Below, piece by piece: positions 53,350 to 63,517 of a DNA stretch of 64,000 bases. The notes under the pieces were generated by a model. That model was not told the origin of the DNA. It saw only the letters and a program-made list of their open reading frames with translations, and made no database searches. The translations under genes and the position numbers were made by a program. This DNA comes from CAWDPQ01 sp963804245 (GTDB lineage: Bacteria; Acidobacteriota; Vicinamibacteria; Vicinamibacterales; 2-12-FULL-66-21). Location of the stretch: NCBI GenBank assembly GCA_963804245.1, contig CAWDPQ010000020.1:124001-188000 (forward strand), in the 5' to 3' direction. Numbering within the stretch: the first letter of the stretch is position 1; each line of letters begins with the position of its first letter.

Positions 53350-54129
53350 ATGAACGCGCCTGCCAAGCCGACGCCCGGCCTGAGTGTGTTCTTCCCCGCC
53401 TATAACGACAGTGGGACGATCGCGAGTCTCGTCATCACTGCACTGAAGGCGGCACGGCGGCTGACTGACAATTTCGAAGTCATCATTGTCAACGACGGGA
53501 GCGCCGATCGCACGGCGGAGATCGCCGACGAATTGGCGCGCGCGTATCCGGAGGTCCGGGTAATACATCACGAACGCAATCGTGGATACGGCGGCGCGCT
53601 GCGGAGTGGGTTCGCCGCCGCCACACGCGACCTGATCTTCTATACAGATGGCGATGCGCAATACGATCCCGCGGAGCTCGAGGCGCTGTGGGGAGCGCTG
53701 CGGGATGACGTCGACCTCGTGAACGGCTACAAGATCAGCCGCTCCGACCCGCTGCACCGCATTGTGATTGGGCGCATCTACCATCACACGGTGAAGCTGT
53801 TGTTCGGCCTGAGCGTCCGCGATGTCGACTGTGACTTTCGCCTGATGCGGCGCTCCATTTTCGATCGAGTCGCGCTGCACAAGAACAGCGGCGTCATCTG
53901 TCTCGAGATGATGAAAAAGATCGAGGATGCCGGTTATCGGATCGCGGAGGTCCCGGTCCACCACTATCACCGCGCCTACGGACGCTCTCAGTTCTTCAAT
54001 TTCAAACGGCTGTTCCGGACCAGCATCGACGTGTTCAAGCTGTGGTTCGTTCTCGTGATCCGCCGGGAGGAACGCGCCTCGAATTCGGGCAGCGCGAAGC
54101 CAGCCGCCGTCCGCAGGGCGGGAGACTAG
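53350..54129 (+). CDS. GT2 glycosyltransferase (DPM-like)
   Basis: 259 residues: LSVFFPAYNDSGTIASLV, IIVNDGSADRTAEIA, FYTDGDAQYDPAEL (DxD) and VDCDFRLMRRSIF. One weak hydrophobic C-terminal stretch (VFKLWFVLVI) is seen but no full anchor. Fourth GT2 of the locus. TAAGAT about 15 bases upstream may be a local -10 box. Confidence 0.86.
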   Translation: MNAPAKPTPGLSVFFPAYNDSGTIASLVITALKAARRLTDNFEVIIVNDGSADRTAEIADELARAYPEVRVIHHERNRGYGGALRSGFAAATRDLIFYTDGDAQYDPAELEALWGALRDDVDLVNGYKISRSDPLHRIVIGRIYHHTVKLLFGLSVRDVDCDFRLMRRSIFDRVALHKNSGVICLEMMKKIEDAGYRIAEVPVHHYHRAYGRSQFFNFKRLFRTSIDVFKLWFVLVIRREERASNSGSAKPAAVRRAGD

Positions 54130-54131
54130 GG

Positions 54132-55160
54132 GTGAGTGCTTCAGCCCACGACTTCTACCGCAACCGGCCCGTCATGATCACCGGCGGTCTCGGTTTCATC
54201 GGCAGTAACCTCGCCCGTCGGCTCGTCTCCGCGGGCGCCGACGTCCTGATCGTCGACGCGCTGATTCCCGACTACGGCGGCAATGCGTTCAACATCGATG
54301 GCATCGAAGACGCGGTACGGGTGAACTACGCCGATGTGCGCAACGAGCGCGTCATGGACGTGCTCGTGCGCGATCGCGAGGTGATCTTCAACCTCGCCGG
54401 CCAGGTGAGCCACATCGACAGCATGCGCGATCCGCACACGGATCTCGAAATCAACTGCCGCGCGCAGCTCTCGATGCTCGAAGCCTGCAGAAAATACAAT
54501 CCGGCAACCAAGGTCGTCTTCGCCGGTACTCGCCAGGTTTACGGACGGCCGGAATACTTGCCCGTGGACGAGCGTCATCTCGTTCGTCCCGTCGACATCA
54601 ACGGCGTGAACAAGGCGGCCGGCGAGTACTATCACCTGCTCTACAACAACGTCTTCGGCGTCCGCGCGTGTTCGCTCCGGCTCACGAACGTGTACGGGCC
54701 GCGTCAGCTCATCAAGCACAATCGGCAGGGCTTCATCGGCTGGTTCATCCGTCTGGCCATCGAGGATAGGGAAATCGAGATCTACGGCGACGGCTCACAG
54801 CAGCGCGACTTCGTGTTCGTCGACGATGCGGCGGAGGCGTTCATGCTGGCGGGAGCGTCCGACCTGTGCAATGGAGAAGTGTTCAACGTCGGCGGCGAAC
54901 AACCGATCGCCCACCGTGAGCTGGTGACTCTGCTCATCAACGCAGCCGGTACCGGATCGATGCGCTTCGTCGAATGGCCTCCCGACAAGAAACGCATCGA
55001 CATCGGCAGCTTCTACACCGATTCGACCAAGTTCAAGCAGGCGGTCGGCTGGCAGCCTCGCGTCAGCCTGCGCGACGGCTTGCGCGAGACACTGGCATTC
55101 TACGGACGACACCTGCCTCACTATCTCGATGAGCCGGCACCAGACGGGGTCTTTCAATGA
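54132..55160 (+). CDS. SDR-family NAD-dependent sugar epimerase/dehydratase, Tyr-to-Asn variant
   Basis: 342 residues of the extended SDR superfamily. The nucleotide-binding GGLGFIGSNLARRL is at about 18-31. The usual catalytic YxxxK is replaced: the conserved Lys is in INGVNKAAGEYYH and the position four before it is Asn. YGPRQLIKHNRQGF and YGDGSQQRDFVFVDDAA are typical of UDP-sugar epimerases. Starts at GTG 54132 with GGGAG upstream and overlaps the DegT gene by 4 bases; the pair probably makes an amino or epimerised sugar. Confidence 0.85.
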   Translation: MSASAHDFYRNRPVMITGGLGFIGSNLARRLVSAGADVLIVDALIPDYGGNAFNIDGIEDAVRVNYADVRNERVMDVLVRDREVIFNLAGQVSHIDSMRDPHTDLEINCRAQLSMLEACRKYNPATKVVFAGTRQVYGRPEYLPVDERHLVRPVDINGVNKAAGEYYHLLYNNVFGVRACSLRLTNVYGPRQLIKHNRQGFIGWFIRLAIEDREIEIYGDGSQQRDFVFVDDAAEAFMLAGASDLCNGEVFNVGGEQPIAHRELVTLLINAAGTGSMRFVEWPPDKKRIDIGSFYTDSTKFKQAVGWQPRVSLRDGLRETLAFYGRHLPHYLDEPAPDGVFQ

Positions 55161-56267
55161 TTCCGTTTCTGAGACTGACGCCGGGGGAGGATGCCGGCGC
55201 AGTCGAGGCGGCGATCCAGCGGGTGGTCACCCGCGGCTGGTTCATCCTCGGACCTGAGCTCGAAGCCTTCGAGCAGGAATTCGGTCGCGCCTCCCAATCA
55301 CCTCACACCGTTGGTGTCGGCACCGGAACCGATGCGCTCGCGATTGGCTTGCGCGCCCTCGACATCGGCCCCGGCACCGAGGTGATCACGTCACCGCTGT
55401 CGGCCGCCTACACCGCGCTCGCTATCCAGGCGGTCGGCGCGCGGCCGGTCTTCGCAGACATCGATCCGGAGCGGCTGACGCTGGATCCTGCGGCCGTGGC
55501 CGCCGCCGTCACCACACACACCGCGGCGATCATGCCCGTGCATCTCTACGGCCAGGCCGCCGACATGCCGGCGTTGATGAAGGTGGCCTCGCGTCACGGG
55601 TTGGCGGTGATCGAGGATTGCTGCCAGGCTCACCTGGCGACCTGCGGCGGTCAGCCGGTTGGATCCTTCGGCGCCGCCGCCGCATACAGTTTCTATCCGA
55701 CAAAAAATCTCGGTGCGTTGGGGGATGCCGGCGCTCTGACGACCGGCGATGCGACACTGGCCGCCCGCGCGCGACGCATCAGGAACGGTGGACAGAGCGA
55801 CCGCTACCGCCACGACGAGTTCGGGGTGAACTCACGCCTCGACGAAATTCAGGCGGCGATACTTCGAACGCGGCTCCAGTGGCTTCCGGCGTGGACCGAA
55901 CGACGTCGCGCGCTCGCCAGGCAATACCGGGCCGCTCTGCAGCGATTCGACGGTCGTCGCGGTGCCTCCGGAGCGCGACGCCGGCCACGTGTATCACCTT
56001 TTCCCTGTGATCAGTGCCGAGCGCGAAGCAGTCCGGGCGCATTTGCGTGAGGCGGGCGTTGAGACGCTCATCCACTATCCGATCCCGATCCCGCGGCAGA
56101 AAGCTGTGGCCTCGAGCGACATCTGTCCGGTGGCCGATCGCATCTGCAACGAGGTCTTCTCGCTGCCGCTCTACCCGGCCCTCGATGACGGCGCGGTCCA
56201 GCAGGTGGCAAATGCCTTTCGTGGCTTCCGCCTTCAGGCGGAAGGCATGCGCATATCTTCCGGCTAA
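55157..56267 (+). CDS. DegT/DnrJ/EryC1 sugar aminotransferase, frameshifted
   Basis: A PLP aminotransferase that forms amino sugars from keto sugars. GTGTDALAIGLRALD, EDCCQAHLA and the PLP-lysine motif SFYPTKNLGALGDAG are in the first frame; VYHLFPVISAERE and ETLIHYPIPIPRQ in the next. Removing one T of TT at 55946-55947 gives QRSTVVAVPPERDAGHVYHLF. About 369 residues. The last 17 codons (FRGFRLQAEGMRISSG) are read from the REP-like repeat, so the natural C-terminus has been replaced by repeat sequence. Confidence 0.85.
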
Positions 56268-56281
56268 AGCCGGAAGCCACG
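56221..56281. repeat. REP-like paired hairpin element, copy 3
   Basis: GTGGCTTCCGCC TTCA GGCGGAAG (56221-56244) and CTTCCGGCTAAAGCCGGAAG CCAC (56257-56280) lie between convergent DegT and membrane-protein genes and include the end of the DegT frame. Confidence 0.8.
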
Positions 56282-56283
56282 AG

Positions 56284-57834
56284 TTAGAGCCTCACTCCGC
56301 CACGAGCTAGAGCCTCACTCAACCGCCACGCGCAGAACATAGTCCACGCGACGAACGTCAAGACCAGCGCAAAGACTGCCGTGCGCGGCAAGACGCGCAG
56401 GTAGAACAGGTAGAGCCACCAGAAGTCGAGACTGAAAGCAAACTGCTGCGAGAATCCGCGATCGACGTCGCTTGCCGGCGCGGGAATGACCGGCGGCGTA
56501 CGGTTGCCGATCACATAGCTGATGTTGTCGGGCACTGCGTTCAACAGCGCGTGGCCGTTCAGGAACAATGCTGACGCCCGCCACTCCCACTGACGTTCGG
56601 CGGTCGTAAACCCGCCCTGCACGGCGGCCACCGACTGACTGACCTTGGCGTAGTCGACGAGCACACCGGGCATCTGCAGTACGAGGCCGATGGCGGTTAC
56701 CAGCGCAAAGGCGAGCCGGCGGGCGCGGCGCGAAAGGTTGGCGAGCATCACGGCCCAACCGACCGCCAGGTATGGCAGCACCACTACCAGATAACGCGAT
56801 CCATAGGAGCGGCCGCCAAGCCAGTTGCCGAGCGTGGCGTACAAGAAGAAGAAGATGGCGACCAGAGAAAACAGGAGTGCGGCCGTGATGCGATCGCGCT
56901 TGAAGAACAGCAGCAGACCGGCGAGCCCGAGTACCGTGAAGGGCGAATACAAGAAGATCGACGCTGATGGACTGAAGAGGAGCGCAAGCACGCCATCAAG
57001 GATCGAACTGCCAAATTCAGGTGACGGGTCGCGCAGGTAACCCGCGTCCAAGGGGTTGCCGAAGCGCATGGCGTTGAAGACGAGCCAGATCGCCAGCCCC
57101 GCCATCAGACCGGGTGCGAAGCTCGCGACTCGGCGCCAGCGCACCGCCGACGGTGCGGGAGCAGCCGCCAGGAAAGCGGCAATAGGCAGGGCGCCCAGTG
57201 CCATCTCGTGTCGCGTCATCAGGCTCACCGAAACCCAGAGACTCGAGGCGACGATATCGCGCGACCGATTGGTGTGAACGCCACGGATCGCCGCGATGAC
57301 CGATGCCAGCAGCGTGGCGCACGCCAGCGGCTGGTTGAAGCCGAAGCGGGCGTACGGCCACAGAATGCTGCCGAACGCGAGCGTCAGTGCCGCCAGCGCG
57401 GATGCGCTGAGATGGCCGGTGACCAGCACGCTCAGCCGGAAGACCTGCCAGACGATCGCCGCGCTCAGCAGCGTCTGCCCGAGTGCCACGAATGCTTTCG
57501 GAACGCTGTCGGACTTGCCGACGTGAAAGCCTGTGGCGCCCACGAACAGTTTGGCCGCCAGGTAGAACGGAACGTTGTAGAGCGATTGGGCCACGCCAAA
57601 CGGTGAATAGTACCTGCCGTCCGCACCGCGGTGCGCTTCCATACCGAGCAGGCTGCTCGACATCGCAACCGTCTGGTGCTCGACGAGATTCCGCGTCACG
57701 TCGAACATGACTACCGCGTCGGTGATCGTCATGCTGCCGCCGGCCGTGAACAGATAGACGCTGAGCGCGAGGACGAACAGCCAGCCGCCGACCCGCCTCG
57801 TGTCGCGAGCCGCCGGCGGCGGATCGACGATCAT
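56284..57834 (-). CDS. polytopic membrane protein, glycosyltransferase-like
   Basis: 516 residues with about eleven hydrophobic helices. After the first TM a periplasmic loop has SMTITDAVVMFDVTRNLVE and RYYSPFGVAQSLYN, in the position where GT-C enzymes keep their acidic catalytic residues. This layout suggests an integral-membrane sugar transferase, but no family signature is certain. It overlaps the upstream membrane gene by 4 bases (ATGA), so the two are an operon reading against the locus. Confidence 0.7.
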   Translation of the reverse strand: MIVDPPPAARDTRRVGGWLFVLALSVYLFTAGGSMTITDAVVMFDVTRNLVEHQTVAMSSSLLGMEAHRGADGRYYSPFGVAQSLYNVPFYLAAKLFVGATGFHVGKSDSVPKAFVALGQTLLSAAIVWQVFRLSVLVTGHLSASALAALTLAFGSILWPYARFGFNQPLACATLLASVIAAIRGVHTNRSRDIVASSLWVSVSLMTRHEMALGALPIAAFLAAAPAPSAVRWRRVASFAPGLMAGLAIWLVFNAMRFGNPLDAGYLRDPSPEFGSSILDGVLALLFSPSASIFLYSPFTVLGLAGLLLFFKRDRITAALLFSLVAIFFFLYATLGNWLGGRSYGSRYLVVVLPYLAVGWAVMLANLSRRARRLAFALVTAIGLVLQMPGVLVDYAKVSQSVAAVQGGFTTAERQWEWRASALFLNGHALLNAVPDNISYVIGNRTPPVIPAPASDVDRGFSQQFAFSLDFWWLYLFYLRVLPRTAVFALVLTFVAWTMFCAWRLSEALARGGVRL

Positions 57835-60381
57835 TCCACCTCGACGCGCGTCACCATGACGCCGAGATCGCGACTGTCGTTCACACCCAACAGCTGCGCA
57901 GGATTCCAGGTCGGTACTTGCAGCCGCAGGCGGACCGGGTCAGGGTCGCCGGCCGCGCGGGCGGCGACGTCAGCCGGAATCCGGAATACGTACGGCCGCA
58001 TCCCGTCATCCGGAGTCGCAGTGCCGACGACTTGCTCGCCGAAAGCCACTTCCACCGTCGCCGGCGCGGCGGCGCGCGGACGGCCGCCATTGCTCATCCA
58101 GATCGTCACCTGGCGCGCCTGTTCCGTCATACCTAAGAGCAAAATGTAAGAGGTCCGGCGCGTCCATCGAAAGACCATGCCGTCCTCGGCCCGTGTTTCC
58201 TTCGCGTGAAAACGAACGACGTTGAGATCGTCGAGGCGGCCGATGGTCAGGCGGATCGGGCCCGCCGCTTGATTCGCCGCCGGCGCGAGACGATACAAGC
58301 CGAACTCGAAGTCCTTCCGGCGAACGCCCGACGGGTAGCCGTTCACCGGCGAATCGTATTCAGGCACTGGAAATCGCGTGCTGACGATCGGCTCGGCGGT
58401 CAAACGCTTCGTCAACAGGTCGGTTCCGCCGCCGCCGAGAAAGAAGACCGTCTCGTATTTCGACCTGGCCCACGTCACGAAATCCTCGAACTGCCGCTTC
58501 GGTGGCACCGGCGAATCGAGCACGAGCACGTGGCGCGCATAGATGTACGCCAGCGGTACGGCGAGGACATGCAGATCCGAGCCGGCGTTGCGCGACTCCA
58601 CGATGAGCAGATCGCGATCGCCGATGCGCGAGGCGAGCTGCTCGAGCTGCGGAATCAGTCCCGCGTACTCCACGTGCTGCCGCACCGGCGACGACATGCG
58701 CCAGAACGTGACGGCAACCGGCATCATCGCCAGACCCACACAGACAACGCCGGCAATCGCCAGCCAGCGATCGTTCGTCGCTTCGTTCGGCGCCTCAGCC
58801 AGTCGCCGCTGCTTCCACAATGCCGCGAGGCGTTCGCGGCCGACGAGATCGTGCGCAAATGCGGCCAGGCAGAGCAGCGCCCCGGGCAGCGTGACCGCGA
58901 GAAATCGACGAGCGCTCCAGAAATGCTCGGGAACAATCCGCGTCTTGTAGAAGAAGAAGACGCTGATTGCCGAGAACGTCAGGAAGAACGCGGGGTCACG
59001 CCAGAAATGCCGGAGCAGTACCACTACGACGGCGAGAACCGCGATCGCCAGCACCCACGGCGTGAGATACCAGCCGAAGGTTCGGAACGCCATCGCGTCG
59101 CCGAGAGCGGTTCTGCCCCCTTCCTGACGAATGAAGTACGGCGTAGATCGCCAAGACGATGAGGAAGAGCGCCAGGGCGGGCGGGAGGGCACGCTTCGTG
59201 ACGTTGGCGACAACGTCCATCCGCAGCAGCCGCCGCGCCAACCACGCCGCCAGCACGCACCCTGCAACCAGCCACCAACCACCCCGGTCGCGGGTAAAAC
59301 CGAGCGGGTAGGCGGCGTAGGCGCGAAGCGGTCCCATCAAGTAGCAGAGTCCGACGGTCGCCGACACGGTCAACGCCAGGCCAAACGCCACGCCGACGCG
59401 CCGCCTGGTGACCGGCGCCAGCGCTGCCGCCGCGCCGAACGAGGCGAACGCCAGCACGACCTCGTAGCGCACGAAGAGCATCAGGCCGAGCAGAGCGCCG
59501 GCAATGGTGCCGAAGAAGGTGCGGCTGCCCTCGAGGGCGCGGGCGAACGCGAGCAAAGCGGCAAACATCAGCGCTTGCATCACGACTTCGCTGTTCGGAT
59601 ACCTCGCAAACCACACCTGGGCGACGTTGATGGCGAGCAGGACCGCCGCCGCGAATGCCGGCGTCGGTCCGAACAGGCGCGCGCCGACGAAGTACACCGC
59701 GACGAGACCCAGGATGGCCCACACCGCAACCGCCTGGCGCGCACCGCTCAAACCGTTGAGGCCGTATCCGATGGCAATAGAGGCCGGGAACAAGTGGGGA
59801 AATTGTCCAATGACGCGACCCTCCGCAGGGTCCTGGATGAAGAAGCCCATGAATCGAATGCCGTAGTACCACTGCTGCTGATTGAGATGCGGCGGGAAGA
59901 ACAAGTCGCGAAATGGCACCGGCACCGAGGCAATGTCCTCATCGCGCAGCACCATCTGCCCACGCTGCGCGATCTGGACGCCTTCGTTGAGAAGCGTGCC
60001 GGGATCTTTCCCGCCAATGACGTATTCGGCCGTCGGCGAATACATCCACGCCCCGATCGCCACGAGTGCGATCGGCAGGACCACCGACCAGTTGGGACGT
60101 GGCGCCTCCGAGGCAAATCTGAGACGGCCACGCCAGGCGACGACGATCAGCGTCGATACCATCGCATTGAGCGTCAGCAGGCGGCCGAACGAATACTGGC
60201 CGAGCGCCGCCAGGCCCAGCACGACGGCGACGGACCAGACCGTGCTCAGCAGAACGGCCCAGAACGCGCGCTCTTCCGCCGTCAGTGCCGCGCGCAGGGC
60301 CCGGTTGTCGACAGGGATTCGAAAGAAAAGCGCGCCGGGCAGGTAGCCAACGACGAGTGCCGCGAGGAGTGCGCGCAGCAT
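57831..60381 (-). CDS. large polytopic membrane protein, frameshifted
   Basis: About 850 residues after correction. The N-terminal two-thirds has roughly 14 TM helices with a GGKDPGTLLNEGVQIA loop after the third. The C-terminal part is a soluble, probably periplasmic beta-rich domain (from about RLTIGRLDDLNVV). The first frame ends near the TM ALALFLIVLAIYAV; the next begins YFIRQEGGRTALGDAM. Removing one base of coding CC at 59141-59140 gives AIYAYFIRQEGG. Resembles GT-C-type glycosyltransferases; the function is not known. The start is uncertain (ATG 60381 chosen). Confidence 0.7.
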
Positions 60382-60503
60382 CAATGATGGATCGGCCAAT
60401 GCCGCCCAGTTTACCAGTGAGCGCAGACAACCGGTTCGAGCGGACAATCAGGGCTCCCGTCGATCGTGACGGGATCCCGTGCGGGTAAGATAACCGGAAC
60501 AGC

Positions 60504-61665
60504 ATGTTCGCGTACTTGCAGATCTACGAGCCGCGCGAGCGCGCGCTCGTGGGCGCGGCCGATGCCGCGCTCCGTGTGATCGCGCCGGTGGCACGCGCGT
60601 TCAGGCGGAAAGGGGCGGCGCCGCCCCGACGCATTCTGCTCATGCGGATCGAACGCATCGGCGACTTGCTGATGGCGCTCGAAGGGATCGGCGACGTGAT
60701 TGCCGCCGCGCCCGGCGCCGAGATCGACCTCGTCGTCGGAAGCTGGAACGAGGAGATCGGCAAGAGCATTCCGGGCATTCGTCGGGTCGAAACGCTGGAT
60801 GCGGCCTGGCTGGCGCGCAACGGCAGCGGCGGGAGTGTGCCGGCGCTGCGTCGCCCGCGCACGGGAGTGGCGAACGCGCGAGTACGATCTCGCCATCAAC
60901 TTCGAACCGGACATTCGCAGTCACGTCCTGCTCGCCGCGTCCGGCGCTTCGCGAACGGCTGGATTCCACAGCGGCGGCGGCGGTCCCCTGCTGGATGTCG
61001 CGCTGGCCTTCGATCCGCGGCGGCACACCAGCGAGAATGCACGGCGCCTCGTAGCCGCGGTGCTCGACGTACCGCCGCGCCTACGACCCTTACGACTCGA
61101 GCTGACGGCAGCCGCGAAAGCGCGGGCGCTCGCGCTCGTCGGCACTGCCGGGTCTCCGCTCGTCGGCGTGCACGTCAGTGGAGGGCGTGCGATCAAGCAG
61201 TGGCCGCCCGAACGTTTTGGCGAGGTCGCCGCACGGCTGGCGGCGGAGCGGGGCGCAACGATTGTGCTCACGGGCAGCACTGAAGACCGCGCCTTGGTAG
61301 ATACCGCCCGCCGCTCGATGTCGAATGCAGCGGTTATCGACCTGGCCGGACGACTGGACCTGGTCACGCTGGCCGCCGTCCTCGCACGTCTGGACCTCTA
61401 CGTCACCGGCGACACCGGTCCGATGCACGTGGCCGCCGCGGTGGGGACGCCAGTAGTGGCCGTCTTCGGACCCTCGGATCCGACGCGATATGCGCCATCC
61501 GATCCGGATCACCGGATCGTACGCATCGACCTGCCCTGCAGCCCGTGCAATCGAATCCGCCTTCCTCCGGCCCGCTGCGTGGGACATACGCCGGACTGTC
61601 TGGAGGGCATCGATGCGGACCGCGTTTACCGCGCCGCGCTCGACGCGATTGCCCGCGGAGACTGA
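60504..61665 (+). CDS. GT9 heptosyltransferase-family protein, frameshifted
   Basis: An ADP-heptose:LPS-heptosyltransferase-like GT-B enzyme. First frame: RILLMRIERIGDLLMALE. Second frame: REYDLAINFEPDIRSHVL, VSGGRAIKQWPPERFGEVA, VLTGSTEDRALVD and DTGPMHVAAAVGTPVVAVFGPSDP (donor site). Dropping one C of CCC at 60854-60856 reads LRRRAREWRTREYDLAI, for about 386 residues. Family members act on heptose or related sugars, so LPS core is possible. It overlaps the next start (TGATG). Confidence 0.85.
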
Positions 61666-63507
61666 TGTCGCTCGACTCACTCCTCGAAGTTGACACCAGC
61701 CACGGACTTCGCCGCGTCCGCCTCGGAGACTACCTGGATGCCGCCGGCGACGAGGAGGCGGCCGCAGACGCCTACGCGTGGATCAAGGCGTTGCGGCACG
61801 TGCGCGTCGAAGGCCGGCCGTTCCGCGAGCGCTTTACCTACCGCGGTGACAGTCTCTGGTGGTTCGCTGAGCTCTACCTGCACAAGGAGCGGGCGATTCT
61901 CACCCTTTGCCGCGCCATTCGCGCCGCAGAGGTGCTCATCGAGCGCGAGCGGCCGACCGCGATCCGCTTCACCGACGTCGATCGAGTCGTGCGGACGGCA
62001 GTGCACGGCGCCGCTGCCATCCACGGCATCACCTGTCCGGGACGCTCCGAAAGCAGCACGTCGCTGCGCCTGGCGGCGATGGATACACGCAGCGCCGCGC
62101 TCGCCATCGCCGCCATGGCCTCACCGGGCCGGCCGCGAGTCACCTCGGCGCATCAGCCAGCCCCCGTCGCGGCGTTCGTGCACCGTGCGTTCTGGAAAGC
62201 CGGCGGCGCCGAGGATGGAAGCGCGGAATCCTACATCGGGCCGGTGCTGCGGGCACTCGAAGAACGTCTGCCGGACGGCGCGGTCGACTATGTCGGCATC
62301 GGACCGTCGACCAACTTCCGCGTGCGGCGGTGGTGGAAACCGGCGCCCAAGGCGGGGCGGCGCGTCGTTCCGGTCGAACAGCTCGTGCCACCGAGCGCCA
62401 TGCGCGGATCGTGGGATCTCTGGGGCGGCCGCCACGACGTCCGGCGCGCGCTCGAGGCGAGCGACGACATCCGCGACGCGGCGATTATTCGTGGCTGCGA
62501 CTGCTGGCCGATCGTGCGTGAGGCTCTCGCCGGGATCGCGCTGCTGCAGTTCCCGTGGTCCGCCCGGGCGATGGACGAAGCGGGTGCGGCGCTCGATGCG
62601 CTGAAGCCTGGCGTCGCGGTGACCTACGCCGAGGCGGGCGGATGGGGCCGGGCGCTCGCTCTCGAATCCCGCCGTCGCGGCATTCCCCTCGCCGGACTTC
62701 AGCATGGCTTCATCTACCGGCACTGGTTGAACTACCGGCACGAGCCGGACGAAATGCAACCGCTCTTCGAGGGGTCATCCGACGCCGGATTCCCTCTTCC
62801 CCGTCTGACGCTCGTCTTCGACGACTACGCCGCAGAGCACCTCACACTCGCCGGCTGTTTCCCGCGCGATGCGGTCGCGGTCACCGGCAGCCCGCGACTC
62901 GATGCCATGGCAGCAGAGGCGCACCGGCTGTCGAGCGACGAGATCGAACGGGCGCGGCGCGAGGCGGGAGCCGAGGGAACGCAGCCGCTCGTGCTCATCG
63001 TGTCGAAGTACACGGAGATTCGTCCACACCTCGGTCCGCTCCTGGACGCGCTGAAATCTCTCGACCAAGTGCGCGGCGCCATCAAGACGCACCCTGCCGA
63101 AACACCGTCGCTCTATGAATCGGCGGGCGCGGCAAACCAGAACGTGCGGGTGCTGCCGGCCGCGTCACCGCTCGCGCCACTTCTTCGAGGCGCCGCCGCC
63201 ATCGTCACCGTCAATTCCACCGTCGCCATCGACAGCCTGGTCCTCGGGACGCCGGCGTTGAGCATCGGACTTCCGAACAATCTGAGCCCTTTCGTGCAGG
63301 CCGGCGCCATGGCCGGCGCGACGAGCGACCAGGAGATCGAGCCGGCGCTGCGCCGGGTCCTGTATGATGAAAGATTCCGTCAGCAGCTGGGCGAGGCTGC
63401 GGTCAGCCACTGCCGCGCGCTATCGAATCGCGCCGGACGGCGGCGCGGCGGAGCGGTCTGCGACGGCAATTCTGGCCTTGAGCCGGCCGCCGGCAACGGA
63501 TCACTGA
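61665..63507 (+). CDS. GT-B-like surface-polysaccharide protein, frameshifted near C-terminus
   Basis: About 613 residues. The C-terminal half looks like a GT-B or capsule-synthesis fold: GVAVTYAEAGGWGRAL, GLQHGFIYRH, VTGSPRLDAMA, LIVSKYTEIRPHL, IKTHPAETPSLYE and VNSTVAIDSLVLGTPALSIG. The family is not certain. The annotated frame would run to 63530 and overlap the next start. One fewer C at 63433-63434 instead gives RADGGAAERSATAILALSR and a stop at 63505-63507 that overlaps the next Shine-Dalgarno. ATG at 61665 shares a base with the GT9 stop. Confidence 0.7.
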
Positions 63508-63517
63508 GGAGCAACTC

